DNA of 64,000 bases from Enterobacter oligotrophicus (GTDB taxonomy: Bacteria; Pseudomonadota; Gammaproteobacteria; Enterobacterales; Enterobacteriaceae), in contig NZ_AP019007.1 of NCBI RefSeq assembly GCF_009176645.1, forward strand, positions 3,472,001 through 3,536,000, in the 5' to 3' direction. The notes beneath the pieces were generated by a model that ran no database searches, was not told where the DNA came from, and saw only the letters and a program-made list of their open reading frames with translations. Within the stretch, counting starts at the first letter, position 1, and every line of letters starts with the position of its first letter. The position numbers and the translations under genes were made by a program. Positions 19,642 to 29,061 of the stretch are shown here, in pieces.

Positions 19642-20327
19642 GATTTTATCTCCCCCGCAGCGTCTTCGATGGCGGCAAGGATGTTGGCATATGCGCCACA
19701 GCGACAGATGTTGCCGCTCATGCGTTCACGGATCTCATCGGCGGTTCTTTTAGGAGGTGAAACCAAATCGACCGTGACGTGACTGGGAATCCCCTCCTCA
19801 ATCTCTTTCAATACCGCAAGTGAGGAGCAGATTTGCCCGGAGGTACAGTAGCCGCACTGGAAGCCATCATGTTTGATAAAGGCTGCCTGCATGGGGTGAA
19901 GATTATCAGGCGAACCCAGACCTTCAATGGTGGTGATCTCCGCCCCCTGATGCATGACGGCAAGCGTAAGACAGGCGTTAAGCCTGCGACCGTTAACCAG
20001 CACGGTGCAGGCACCACATTGCCCGTGATCGCAGCCTTTTTTGGTACCGGTCAGATGCAGATTCTCCCGCAGCGCGTCCAGCAGCGTGGTTCGGGTATCC
20101 ACCTCAAGTTGTTCGCTTTTACCGTTCACCTTGAGTGTCAGGGGCATGATTTCAGGGGCGGGGGTGGCAGCAGGGGGGCCTGCCGCAAATGTAGAATGCG
20201 GATAAACGACGGCTGTCGCCGCTGTTGCGGCGCTCACTTTAATCAGATCGCGACGCGTCAGGCTCAAATCGTGCGGTTCGTGATTGCCAGCCCGATTATC
20301 CTCGGGGTATTCGCCTTGGTTGCTCAT
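19638..20327 (-). CDS. paoA: Periplasmic aldehyde oxidoreductase, 2Fe-2S subunit PaoA
   Basis: Iron-sulfur subunit of 229 residues, same as E. coli PaoA. The Tat signal is [19 protein letters not shown] (about residues 23-41), which exports the whole PaoABC complex. Two [2Fe-2S] sites are seen: CDHGQCGAC...C in the plant-ferredoxin-like domain and CGYC...CRCG in the alpha-helical domain. It is the first gene of paoABCD plus the mocA-like gene. The complex detoxifies aromatic aldehydes in the periplasm. Confidence 0.95.
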   Translation of the reverse strand: MSNQGEYPEDNRAGNHEPHDLSLTRRDLIKVSAATAATAVVYPHSTFAAGPPAATPAPEIMPLTLKVNGKSEQLEVDTRTTLLDALRENLHLTGTKKGCDHGQCGACTVLVNGRRLNACLTLAVMHQGAEITTIEGLGSPDNLHPMQAAFIKHDGFQCGYCTSGQICSSLAVLKEIEEGIPSHVTVDLVSPPKRTADEIRERMSGNICRCGAYANILAAIEDAAGEIKS

Positions 20328-20506
20328 GCCAGGCCTCCGGTATTCGAAAGGGGAAAATAAGAGTTCATTGCGAGAGTGCTGTTGCTTTTTTAAACGTTAA
20401 GCATAGTTGGCGAGAGCAGGAGGATTATTCTTAAAACGCGAATGCAGCTATGAGCCCGGCTAATAAATTCATATTCGCCGGGATGTTAGTGATGATGGGA
20501 GCTAGT

Positions 20507-21703
20507 TTATGCTTTAGTTGTGAGCGCAATTACTGCGCTGACGAGCGTGAATAGCGCGATTATCCAGCTCATTGTCCATGGTGTACCGTCACTGAACAGA
20601 GCGAGAAGAAGTGAAGAGATGATGCCACTGCCGTATTGTAACGCGCCCATTAGCGCCGACGCAGAGCCTGCAACATTAGGAACTGCGTCAAGTGCGCAAG
20701 CTGTGGACGTAGCCGCGATGATGCCATTCATAGAGAAGAAAACGAACACAGCGCCGACAATCACGGTAATCCCACCTACACCCAGGCCGGTGGTGACTGC
20801 CAGCACTATCGCTGCAATAGCGGCGATGAATACGGCATTCCTGAGCAACGCTTCCAGTGGATAGCGGTGAACCAGGCGTCTGTTGACCATACTCACAGCC
20901 ATTAATCCCACAATATTTACTGCAAACAGCCAACCATAGTGCTGCGGATCAACGCCGAAGTAGGTGATGTACACAAACGGAGAGCCCGTGATAAAGGCGT
21001 AGGCTGCGACATAATAAAACGTCAGGCATAGCGTAAAACGCATGTATCTGGCGTTGGTTAGCAAGGCACAGTAGTTGTGAAAGGCTCTGGTTACGGAGGA
21101 TTGTGAGCGTTTTTCCGCAGGTAATGTCTCCGGTAACCCGAATAAAGACATCAGCATTAAAGTTCCGATAATCGCCAGCAGCCAGAAAATGGCATGCCAC
21201 GAGGTGACTTTAATCATCTGCCCACCAATCAGGGGCCCGGCAATCGGCGCGATGGCCATGATGATCATCAGTGTCGAAAGCATTTGTGCTGCACGAGTGC
21301 GGCTAAAGAGGTCGCGGATCATTGCCCTTGCCAGCATCGGGCCGGTACAGGCACCTAAGGCCTGAAAAACACGCCAGAAGACAATGTGTACGATATCAGT
21401 TGATAACGCGCAGCCCACCGAGCCGATGATGAACAGACCTAAACCGATAAACAGCGGCAGACGACGCCCATAACGATCGCTAATCGGTCCCCAAATCAGT
21501 TGTGCAATGCAAAAGCCGATAAGAAAACCTGTGATTGTCAGCTCTGCATCACCCTGCAAATCGTTGGCCATCACGGGCATGGCGGGCAGATAGATATCGG
21601 TTGATAAAGAGGTTACAGCCATCAGGGCGCTGAGAATGAGTAGAAACGATAAGCCGGTTTTTTTAGCTGTAACCGTCTGCGTATGTGCCTGTTGATTAAG
21701 CAT
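20507..21703 (-). CDS. MFS drug-resistance transporter, Bcr/CflA family
   Basis: Inner-membrane proton-driven exporter of 398 residues with 12 hydrophobic segments. The Bcr/CflA marks are STDIYLPAMPVMANDL at helix 1, the motif A loop GPISDRYGRRLPLFIG between helices 2 and 3, and ALGACTGPMLARAMIRD. Close relatives are chloramphenicol, bicyclomycin and sulfonamide exporters; the substrate here is unknown. Upstream, at 21786-21800, lies a LysR-type palindrome that could be its operator. Confidence 0.9.
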   Translation of the reverse strand: MLNQQAHTQTVTAKKTGLSFLLILSALMAVTSLSTDIYLPAMPVMANDLQGDAELTITGFLIGFCIAQLIWGPISDRYGRRLPLFIGLGLFIIGSVGCALSTDIVHIVFWRVFQALGACTGPMLARAMIRDLFSRTRAAQMLSTLMIIMAIAPIAGPLIGGQMIKVTSWHAIFWLLAIIGTLMLMSLFGLPETLPAEKRSQSSVTRAFHNYCALLTNARYMRFTLCLTFYYVAAYAFITGSPFVYITYFGVDPQHYGWLFAVNIVGLMAVSMVNRRLVHRYPLEALLRNAVFIAAIAAIVLAVTTGLGVGGITVIVGAVFVFFSMNGIIAATSTACALDAVPNVAGSASALMGALQYGSGIISSLLLALFSDGTPWTMSWIIALFTLVSAVIALTTKA

Positions 21704-22135
21704 GGTGATCCGTTGGACATGGATTGATAGGGGTATGTTAACGGGTTTGTGCTCTCTGATAATTACAGGCGGGAGGATAGGGACTATGAATGGTATTCAT
21801 TAATATAAGTCAATTCAAAAGGGGCTCGTAAAGTGAATTAAGCCATCTTCACAGAGCATGCAATGCTTATCACACAACTCTTATGTCCTGATGAAAAAGA
21901 GATTTCAGCGCTAAGTTCAAACGCATACCTTTTAACTCTACGTTATTCAACATGCATTGTAACTGCGAGATTTCACCATTAATCCGTGGCCGTACTCAGT
22001 GGCCAGGATTGAGTATCTTTTCAGGTGTGCGAGATGCTCTTTATTGTGAGTAATGACACTGGCAACCTGCGTTGAGTCCAGCCAGAGTTACTTACCTCTG
22101 ACACCACCTTGTCAACCGCGCGAGCAAAATAACCG
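21704..22135. other. Non-coding gap with LysR box and a possible gene remnant
   Basis: 432 bases between the Bcr/CflA gene and the diguanylate cyclase. It holds the promoter region of the transporter with the LysR palindrome at 21786-21800. On the minus strand 21947-22087 is an open stretch of 46 codons without a start (LWLDSTQVASVITHNKEHLA, ending EYGHGLMVKSRSYNAC) that looks like the C-terminus of a lost gene of PIN/DUF5615 style. I see no intact gene. Confidence 0.5.
21786..21800. promoter_or_regulatory. LysR-type box (copy 2) upstream of Bcr/CflA transporter
   Basis: ATGAATGGTATTCAT has the same ATGAAT-N3-ATTCAT palindrome as the site at 14923, fits T-N11-A, and lies 83 bases before the transporter start, a usual distance for an activator site. 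Confidence 0.55.
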
Positions 22136-23920
22136 TTAACCCGCTTCCAGCATTCCAAAACTCACAATCCTTGAACGGCCCAGCTCTTTCGCCCGGTAGA
22201 GCGCAACGTCTGCCGCCCGTAACAGGTTGTCGCTCTGTGCGTGTTGCGGATAGCTGGCGATACCAATCGACACATCCACCGGGCCAATTTCAGAAATGCC
22301 ATAGCGCAGTGAAAGTTCATGCACGCCGTTGTAAATCTCCGTTGCGCAGGCATGCGCCGCCACTTCATCCGCACCGGTCAGCAGTGCCAGAAACTCTTCT
22401 CCGCCATAGCGAAAGGCAAGGCCATTATCATGTACGGCGCGTTGAATAATCGCCGCCACACTTTTGATTACCCGATCGCCCGCCTCGTGACCAAAGCGAT
22501 CGTTAATGCTCTTGAAGTGATCGATGTCGATCATCAGACAGCTCACCGGCTCGTCGTTGCGCATCGCCTGGGCCATTTGCGTGCGCAGCGTGTCTTCCAG
22601 ATGATGACGATTACGTAAGCCGGTCAGTGGGTCGAACAACGCTTTTTCCAGCAGCGCATCGCGTAGCCGCTGGTTGGCCAGCGCCAGGCCGAGTGCTTCA
22701 GCCAGCAGTTCCAGATAGGCGCGGGATGGCGCGGTTTCCGGTGTGATGTTCAGGAACGAGAGCAGGCCGATTGCTTCGCCCTGAGCGATCAAAGGGACGC
22801 ACAATGACCGATGCGTTTGCGATTCAGGCAGATGATAACAACCGATGTCTGGTTTGCCATTCACTGGCGGATGGCTTTGTCCACGGCGAATGGCCCAGCA
22901 TTCATCCGGGTGGAAGACCGTTTTTTCACCCTCAGGCGACAGCCATTCGGCCGCACAGCGCATCTCCCACGCATCGCGATCGAGAATATATAAGCGCCCG
23001 GAAACACCCGGCGCAATATTGGGGGCAAACAGTTCCGCGACGTTAATCACGTCGGCGACGTTTTCGCATCCCTGCAGACGCTGAGTCATGCGCGCCAGCA
23101 GTTCGCGGATAGCCCAGTCGGCATCGCGCTCTTTTTCCAGCCGTTGCCGCGCCAGTCCGTTCTCCCGAAAGATGCGTATGGCCTGCGCCATGTCGCCAAT
23201 CTCATCAATCTGGTTGAAATTCGGCGGTTCGACGGCGTAATCCTGCGAGGCCAGCCGATGCACAACATCACTCAGCCGGACAACCGGATGCAACACACGG
23301 CGTTTGAGAATAAAGCCCATCAGAAACAAGAACAGCAGCGCCGTCAGGCAGACCATCACTTCAGATGCGGATCGCAGTGCTTTCGATGTTTTGGTCGCAG
23401 CATGTACGTCGGCTATGATGCGCTTGTCGAGGAGCTGGCGAAAATGGTCGATCTGTTTCTGCGCGCGCTCCAGTTCCTGTTCATAGCCTGGGCCATAAAG
23501 CAGGGCAACGGCCTGTTGTTCTTCACCTCTCGCCATGCCAGCGAGCGCCGCCTGCTGCTCGTCCTGCAGTTCATCAATGATCTTTAATCCGTCGTGGAGC
23601 AGTGCCAGTTCCTCGCCGGATGCGCCATTGTCTTTAAGCTGCTCCAGCCGGTGTTCAATGTTCTTCAGCGTACCCTCTTTTTGTCGATATTCTGCCAGCA
23701 CATCGGGCGCTTTGTTGATAACGAACAGGCGCGCTAAATCTGAGAGCATCCAGGCATCAGTCTCAATATCTTCTGTGAGCTGATCAAACTGCTGCCGCTG
23801 TTTAACGGCCTGACGCTCCACATTGTCGGCATTGGACGCCATCAGCATAACGATGCCGGAGGCGATAGTCAGGCACACCGTGGCACCGTAGGCCCAGTTT
23901 GTTATTGTGGCGATTCGCAC
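22136..23920 (-). CDS. Membrane-bound GAF-GGDEF diguanylate cyclase
   Basis: Inner-membrane enzyme of 594 residues that makes cyclic di-GMP from two GTP. Order: TM1 (about 8-28), a periplasmic helical sensor region with coiled-coil character (to about 185), TM2 (about 187-207), HAMP (to about 260), GAF domain (about 280-420), then GGDEF (about 430-590). The active loop is RYGGEEF and substrate-binding DIDHFKSINDRFGH is intact, so it should be active. The inhibitory RxxD site expected five residues before GGEEF is absent (HDNG instead), so product feedback may be lacking. No partner gene is adjacent. Confidence 0.9.
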   Translation of the reverse strand: MRIATITNWAYGATVCLTIASGIVMLMASNADNVERQAVKQRQQFDQLTEDIETDAWMLSDLARLFVINKAPDVLAEYRQKEGTLKNIEHRLEQLKDNGASGEELALLHDGLKIIDELQDEQQAALAGMARGEEQQAVALLYGPGYEQELERAQKQIDHFRQLLDKRIIADVHAATKTSKALRSASEVMVCLTALLFLFLMGFILKRRVLHPVVRLSDVVHRLASQDYAVEPPNFNQIDEIGDMAQAIRIFRENGLARQRLEKERDADWAIRELLARMTQRLQGCENVADVINVAELFAPNIAPGVSGRLYILDRDAWEMRCAAEWLSPEGEKTVFHPDECWAIRRGQSHPPVNGKPDIGCYHLPESQTHRSLCVPLIAQGEAIGLLSFLNITPETAPSRAYLELLAEALGLALANQRLRDALLEKALFDPLTGLRNRHHLEDTLRTQMAQAMRNDEPVSCLMIDIDHFKSINDRFGHEAGDRVIKSVAAIIQRAVHDNGLAFRYGGEEFLALLTGADEVAAHACATEIYNGVHELSLRYGISEIGPVDVSIGIASYPQHAQSDNLLRAADVALYRAKELGRSRIVSFGMLEAG

Positions 23921-24032
23921 CAGTGGGTTCCTTTTACGACAGCGTGGAATGGCGTTCTTTCAGATTATAGAAAACGTTTGATTTATGGCGAAAAAAAAGG
24001 CGGCACGGGGCCGCCTGGTGTGAGAATTATCG

Positions 24033-25142
24033 CTATAACTCCGGCGGGTTTTTCCCCTCTTCGATAAAGTCTGCGTCCAGCTCTTCGGCGTTACCTTCGT
24101 GATCGCGACCGGAGAACAAGTTCCAGCAGGCAATAAACAGCGCCGCAATCAACGGACCTATTACAAAGCCATTAATGCCGTATAGCTCCATGCCGCCAAG
24201 GGTGGTGATCAGGATCAGGTAGTCCGGCATTTTGGTGTCTTTGCCCACCAGCAGCGGACGCAGAATGTTGTCCACCAGCCCGACGATAATCACGAAGAAG
24301 CCCACAATAAACAGACCCTGCCACAGCTGGTGAGTGGCGAACAGGAAGATCGCGGCCGGGACCCAGACAATGGCCGAACCCACGGCAGGCACCAGAGAAA
24401 GGAACGCCATCAGCGCGCCCCACAGCACGCTGCCGTCAATGCCCACAATCGCAAAGGCGATGCCGCCGAGTGTCCCCTGAACCACTGCCACTACAGCCGT
24501 GCCTTTAACCGTTGCGCGTGACACACCGACAAATTTGGCGAACAGGTGCTGTTTCATGAAATCCGTCAGCGGGAGCGAATCCAGGATCTGGCGCACCAGA
24601 TAAGGCCCGTCTTTGAGCAGGAAGAACAGCAGATAGAGCATGATGCCGAAGCTAATAGCAAAGCCAAACGTCCCTTTGCCGATCAGGAACGCGCTGCCCG
24701 CCAGATATTGTCCACCCTGCAGCGCCACGTCAGACAGTTTCTTCTGGATTTGCGCGGCGTTGGTGAGGTTATGATCGGCCAGGAATCCGCTCGCCCAGTC
24801 CGGCAGTCGGTTAAAAATGCTCGCCACAACCTCCGGGAACTGCGTGTTGTTCTGCTGCAGCTTGGTATACACCACGTTCAGTTCAATCGCGAGTGACGAA
24901 AGGATGACCATCAACGGGATAAATACGATCAGGCAGATAATGCCGATCGTCAGGATCGACGCCAGCCCGTTGCGATCTCCCAGTGCCGCACGCAGTTTAT
25001 TTTTTACCGGGTTGAAGATAACGGTCAGGATGGCAGCCCACAGGATCGCAGAGAAGTAGGGTGACAGCACATCAAAGAAAGCCCAGGTAACAAGGGCGAG
25101 AATGAAAATGAAGAAACCTTTAGTCAGTCCGTTAAATCGCAT
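24033..25142 (-). CDS. ydiK: AI-2E family transporter, YdiK-like
   Basis: Inner-membrane protein of 369 residues of the AI-2 exporter (TqsA/PerM) family. Hydrophobic segments cluster at residues 9-50, 60-85, 150-175 and 205-345, with the conserved LVPAVGSAIVWVPAAI and VDNILRPLLVGKDTKMPDYLI pieces. Length and start (MRFNGLTKGFF) are those of E. coli YdiK (370 residues). Substrate is not established for YdiK. Single gene, convergent with nothing and divergent from tauA. Confidence 0.8.
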   Translation of the reverse strand: MRFNGLTKGFFIFILALVTWAFFDVLSPYFSAILWAAILTVIFNPVKNKLRAALGDRNGLASILTIGIICLIVFIPLMVILSSLAIELNVVYTKLQQNNTQFPEVVASIFNRLPDWASGFLADHNLTNAAQIQKKLSDVALQGGQYLAGSAFLIGKGTFGFAISFGIMLYLLFFLLKDGPYLVRQILDSLPLTDFMKQHLFAKFVGVSRATVKGTAVVAVVQGTLGGIAFAIVGIDGSVLWGALMAFLSLVPAVGSAIVWVPAAIFLFATHQLWQGLFIVGFFVIIVGLVDNILRPLLVGKDTKMPDYLILITTLGGMELYGINGFVIGPLIAALFIACWNLFSGRDHEGNAEELDADFIEEGKNPPEL

Positions 25143-25569
25143 TAGTGAGTCCTGGTAACGTAGAAACAGTGTCGACTATAGAACTGTTTACGAAAATTAC
25201 CAACGGCAGGGGGCAGGATTGCCCATCCGTGACGATTACCACTTTCGACTGACCGAAAGTGTCTGCCGTTCGCGCCATGCTGTAAGTATCTGCTTGTGGA
25301 GGTGTATATGGCCTGGCGTCCGATTCTCTATGTGATCCACACATCCCATCCCAGACTCAGCGCCCGCCGCGCCCGGTTGCGCCTGGTTATCGAGTCTCCT
25401 TGAAAAGCCGTCGTTTGTGGTATCCGGCTATCCCTCACATGTCATTTTTAACTATCTTTTCCCGTTTTTTATCTAAAAACGATTCGGAATTAACGATTCT
25501 TTTTTATTCCTTTATCAAAATCCCTGCGCCGGAAATACTGCCCTCATAACAACAAGGGGAGCAGACACT
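25143..25569. other. Control region between ydiK-like gene and tauA
   Basis: 427 bases. It contains an 8-base inverted repeat CACTTTCG / CGAAAGTG (25240-25261), a short ORF with a good ribosome site (25308-25403), and an AT-rich stretch (about 25435-25520) directly upstream of tauA where the sulfur-starvation activator Cbl is expected to act by analogy to E. coli. I did not identify a Cbl consensus base by base. Confidence 0.5.
25308..25403 (+). CDS. Candidate small protein or tau leader ORF (31 residues)
   Basis: ATG 25308 is preceded by GGAGG with 5 bases spacing, better than many real genes here. The product begins MAWRPILYVIHTSHPRLSAR and is strongly basic in its second half (seven Arg). 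It is too short for usual gene callers. It lies 167 bases before tauA on the same strand. No known family is recognised, and a chance ORF is possible. Confidence 0.35.
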   Translation: MAWRPILYVIHTSHPRLSARRARLRLVIESP

Positions 25570-26532
25570 ATGGCCGTTTCATCGCGTTTTACACTACTCG
25601 GCGCACTGGCGCTGTGGGCATTTCAGGCACAGGCGGTGGATGTCACCGTCGCGTATCAAACCTCTGCGGAGCCAGCGAAAGTGGCGCAGGCGGATAATAC
25701 CTTTGCTAAAGAGAGCGGTGCGAACGTCGACTGGCGTAAATTCGACAGCGGGGCCGCCATTGTGCGGGCGTTAGCATCTGGCGACGTGCAGATAGGCAAC
25801 CTCGGCTCCAGCCCGCTGGCCGTAGCCGCCAGCCAGCAGGTGCCGATTGAAGTCTTCCTGCTGGCTTCTCAGCTTGGTAATTCCGAAGCGCTGGTGGTGA
25901 AGAAAAACATCACTAAACCGGAGGATTTGATCGGCAAGCGCATCGCCGTACCGTTCATCTCCACCACCCATTACAGCCTGCTGGCGGCGCTCAAACACTG
26001 GGGCATTAAGCCTGGACAGGTGCAGATTATTAACCTGCAGCCTCCGGCGATTATCGCTGCCTGGCAGCGCGGCGACATTGACGGGGCCTACGTCTGGGCA
26101 CCTGCCGTGAACGAACTGGAAAAAGATGGCACTGTGCTGACCGACTCCGAAAAAGTGGGACAGTGGGGTGCGCCGACCCTTGATGTGTGGGTGGTGCGCA
26201 AAGACTTCGCCGGGAAGCATCCTGAGATAGTGAAAGCCTTCGCTAAAAGCGCCATCGACGCCCAGCAGCCGTATATCAGCAACCCGGATGAGTGGCTGAA
26301 ACAGCCCGCGAATCTGGAAAAATTATCCCGCCTGAGCGGTGTCCCACAAGCGGATGTGCCGGGGCTGGTGAAAGGCAATACCTACCTGACGCCAGCGCAG
26401 CAGGTCCAGCAACTGAGCGGGCCGGTAAACAAAGCGATTGTCGATACCGCCACGTTCCTGAAAGAGCAGGGCAAAGTACCGGCGGTGGCGGCAGATTACA
26501 GCCAGTACGTGACCGATCGCTTTGTGAAATAA
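25570..26532 (+). CDS. tauA: Taurine-binding periplasmic protein TauA
   Basis: Substrate-binding protein of the taurine ABC importer, 320 residues with a signal peptide ending at about residue 22 (AFQAQA). The mature part begins [19 protein letters not shown], the typical aliphatic sulfonate/taurine-binding start, and includes [13 protein letters not shown] and [20 protein letters not shown] precedes the start. First gene of tauABCD, which lets cells use taurine as sulfur source during sulfate limitation; in E. coli it is activated by Cbl and CysB. Confidence 0.95.
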   Translation: MAVSSRFTLLGALALWAFQAQAVDVTVAYQTSAEPAKVAQADNTFAKESGANVDWRKFDSGAAIVRALASGDVQIGNLGSSPLAVAASQQVPIEVFLLASQLGNSEALVVKKNITKPEDLIGKRIAVPFISTTHYSLLAALKHWGIKPGQVQIINLQPPAIIAAWQRGDIDGAYVWAPAVNELEKDGTVLTDSEKVGQWGAPTLDVWVVRKDFAGKHPEIVKAFAKSAIDAQQPYISNPDEWLKQPANLEKLSRLSGVPQADVPGLVKGNTYLTPAQQVQQLSGPVNKAIVDTATFLKEQGKVPAVAADYSQYVTDRFVK

Positions 26533-26542
26533 GGAGCCTGCG

Positions 26543-27310
26543 ATGCTGAATATTACAAATCTGTCCGCAGATTACGGCGGCAAACCGGCGCTGGAGGATA
26601 TCAACCTGACGCTGGACAGCGGCGAGCTGCTGGTCGTGCTGGGGCCTTCCGGCTGCGGAAAAACCACGCTGCTCAATCTGATCGCCGGGTTTGTACCTTA
26701 TCAGCACGGTACCATCCAACTGGAAGGTAAAAAAGTGGCAGGCCCCGGCGCAGAGCGCGGCGTGGTCTTTCAGAACGAAGGGCTGCTGCCGTGGCGTAAT
26801 GTGCAGGAAAATGTGGCGTTTGGCCTGCAACTGGCCGGTGTGAGCCGTGAACAGCGTCTGGCTACCGCACGGGAAATGCTCAAAAAGGTAGGGCTGGAGG
26901 GTGCTGAAAAACGCTTTATCTGGCAACTGTCCGGCGGCCAGCGCCAGCGCGTCGGCATTGCCCGCGCGCTGGCGGCAAACCCGCAACTGTTGCTGCTGGA
27001 TGAACCGTTCGGTGCACTTGATGCCTTTACCCGCGAGCAGATGCAAACCCTGCTTCTGCGTCTGTGGCATGAAACCGGCAAGCAGGTGCTCTTGATCACC
27101 CACGATATCGAAGAAGCGGTGTTTATGGCGACCGAACTGGTGCTGTTATCACCAGGGCCAGGCCGCGTGCTGGAGCGCTTGCCGCTTGAGTTTGCCCGCC
27201 GATATGTCGCGGGTGAGCAGGTGCGCAGCATCAAATCCGATCCGCTGTTTATTGAACAGCGTGAATACGTGTTAAGCCGCGTGTTTGAGCAACGGGAGGC
27301 CTTCTCATGA
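26543..27310 (+). CDS. tauB: Taurine ABC transporter ATP-binding protein TauB
   Basis: ATPase subunit of 255 residues on the inner face of the membrane. Walker [11 protein letters not shown] loop FQNEGLLPW, signature [16 protein letters not shown], Walker [13 protein letters not shown] and the H-loop His in LITHDIEE are all intact. It starts 10 bases after tauA and overlaps tauC by 4 bases (ATGA). Confidence 0.96.
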   Translation: MLNITNLSADYGGKPALEDINLTLDSGELLVVLGPSGCGKTTLLNLIAGFVPYQHGTIQLEGKKVAGPGAERGVVFQNEGLLPWRNVQENVAFGLQLAGVSREQRLATAREMLKKVGLEGAEKRFIWQLSGGQRQRVGIARALAANPQLLLLDEPFGALDAFTREQMQTLLLRLWHETGKQVLLITHDIEEAVFMATELVLLSPGPGRVLERLPLEFARRYVAGEQVRSIKSDPLFIEQREYVLSRVFEQREAFS

Positions 27311-28134
27311 GCATCGTTTTCAGCGAAAAAACGCGCCGCACGCGTTTCGCCTTACGCTGGCCGTTCTCACGGCAGATCACCCTGAGCCTCGGTACGCTGC
27401 TGGTGTTACTCGCGGTGTGGTGGGTGGTTGCCGCCCAGCAGTGGATTAGCCCGCTGTTCCTGCCGCCGCCGGGACAGGTACTGGCAAAACTGATCGCCAT
27501 TGCCGGGCCGCAGGGCTTTATGGATGCCACCCTCTGGCAGCATTTAGGCGCAAGCCTGGCGCGCATTCTGGTGGCGCTGCTGGCGGCGGTGGCTATCGGC
27601 ATTCCGGTCGGGATCGCCATGGGCTTAAGCCCGACGGTGCGCGGCATCCTCGATCCGCTGATTGAGCTTTACCGCCCGGTGCCGCCACTGGCGTATCTGC
27701 CGTTGATGGTTATCTGGTTTGGCATTGGCGAAACGTCCAAAATCTTGCTGATTTATCTGGCGATTTTCGCGCCAGTGGCTATGTCTGCCCTGGCTGGCGT
27801 GAAGAGTGCTCAGCAGGTGCGGATACGGGCGGCGCAGTCGCTCGGGGCCAGCCGCACGCAGGTGCTGCTGTTCGTGATTTTACCGGGCGCGCTGCCTGAA
27901 ATTTTAACCGGACTGCGCATCGGTCTTGGCGTGGGCTGGTCAACGCTGGTGGCGGCGGAGCTTATCGCGGCTACGCGCGGATTAGGGTTTATGGTGCAGT
28001 CGGCCGGGGAGTTTCTGGCGACTGACGTAGTGCTGGCAGGGATCGCGGTAATTGCCGTGATCGCCTTTGGATTAGAACTGGGGTTGCGTGCGTTACAGCG
28101 CCGTCTGACGCCCTGGCATGGAGAGATACAATGA
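27307..28134 (+). CDS. tauC: Taurine ABC transporter permease TauC
   Basis: Inner-membrane permease of 275 residues with about six hydrophobic segments and the coupling EAA-like motif [19 protein letters not shown] followed by [14 protein letters not shown]. It forms the channel of the TauABC importer. It overlaps tauB and tauD by 4 bases each, showing translational coupling. Confidence 0.95.
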   Translation: MSIVFSEKTRRTRFALRWPFSRQITLSLGTLLVLLAVWWVVAAQQWISPLFLPPPGQVLAKLIAIAGPQGFMDATLWQHLGASLARILVALLAAVAIGIPVGIAMGLSPTVRGILDPLIELYRPVPPLAYLPLMVIWFGIGETSKILLIYLAIFAPVAMSALAGVKSAQQVRIRAAQSLGASRTQVLLFVILPGALPEILTGLRIGLGVGWSTLVAAELIAATRGLGFMVQSAGEFLATDVVLAGIAVIAVIAFGLELGLRALQRRLTPWHGEIQ

Positions 28135-28982
28135 GTGAACGTCTGACCATTACCCCGCTGGGGCCGTATATTGGCGCGCAGGTGTCCGGCCTGGATGTCA
28201 CCCGTCCGCTGAGTGATAACCAGTTTGAGCAGTTGTACCATGCGGTACTGCGTCATCAGGTGGTGTTCCTGCGTGAGCAGGCGATCACCCCACAGCAGCA
28301 GCGTGCGCTGGCATTGCGTTTTGGTGATTTGCATATCCATCCTGTCTATCCCCATGCGGAAGGGGTGGAGGAGATTATCGTGCTGGATACCCACAACGAT
28401 AACCCGCCTGACAACGACAACTGGCACACCGATGTGACCTTTATTGAGACGCCACCCGCCGGGGCGATCCTGGCGGCGAAGCTGCTGCCGGAGACCGGCG
28501 GCGATACGCTGTGGGCCAGCGGGATTGCGGCATATGAAGCGTTGTCAGCACCGCTCAGGACCCTGCTGAGTGGGTTGCAGGCAGAGCACGATTTTAAAAA
28601 ATCGTTCCAGGAGTATAAGTACCGTAAAACCGACGAAGAGCACCAGCGCTGGCAGGAGGCGGTCGCGAAGCATCCGCCGCTGCTGCACCCGGTGGTGCGT
28701 ACCCATCCGGTGACGGGCAAGCAGGCACTGTTCGTGAACGAAGGGTTCACCACACGCATTGTGGACGTGACGGAAAAAGAGAGCGATGCGCTGTTACGTT
28801 TCCTGTTCGCGCATATCACCAAACCGGAGTTTCAGGTGCGCTGGCGCTGGCAGGAGAACGATCTGGCGATCTGGGATAACCGCGTGACGCAACACTATGC
28901 GAATGCGGACTATCTGCCGCAGCGACGTATTATGCAGCGGGCGACGATTTTAGGGGATAAACCGTTTTATCGTGCGCCTTGA
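28131..28982 (+). CDS. tauD: Taurine dioxygenase TauD
   Basis: Fe(II)/2-oxoglutarate-dependent dioxygenase of 283 residues that converts taurine to sulfite and aminoacetaldehyde. Iron ligands are His and Asp in NWHTDVTF and the distal His in VTQHYANAD; the 2-oxoglutarate-binding Arg is in RRIMQRATI. Last gene of the tau operon; a REP-type pair follows its stop. Confidence 0.96.
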   Translation: MSERLTITPLGPYIGAQVSGLDVTRPLSDNQFEQLYHAVLRHQVVFLREQAITPQQQRALALRFGDLHIHPVYPHAEGVEEIIVLDTHNDNPPDNDNWHTDVTFIETPPAGAILAAKLLPETGGDTLWASGIAAYEALSAPLRTLLSGLQAEHDFKKSFQEYKYRKTDEEHQRWQEAVAKHPPLLHPVVRTHPVTGKQALFVNEGFTTRIVDVTEKESDALLRFLFAHITKPEFQVRWRWQENDLAIWDNRVTQHYANADYLPQRRIMQRATILGDKPFYRAP

Positions 28983-28989
28983 TTGCCGC

Positions 28990-29054
28990 GTGGCGGCGTT
29001 GCCTTACCCGGCCTGCGTTTTATTGTAGGCCCGGTAAGCGTAGCGCCACCGGGC
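28990..29054. repeat. REP/BIME-type inverted pair
   Basis: Two copies of a REP-like unit face each other: GTGGCGGCGTTGCCTTACCC near 28990-29012 and GGTAAGCGTAGCGCCACCGG near 29032-29052. They fill the gap between the convergent tauD and olsF-like genes, the usual location of such elements in enterobacteria, where they can affect transcript ends. Confidence 0.75.
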
Positions 29055-29061
29055 AACGGGG

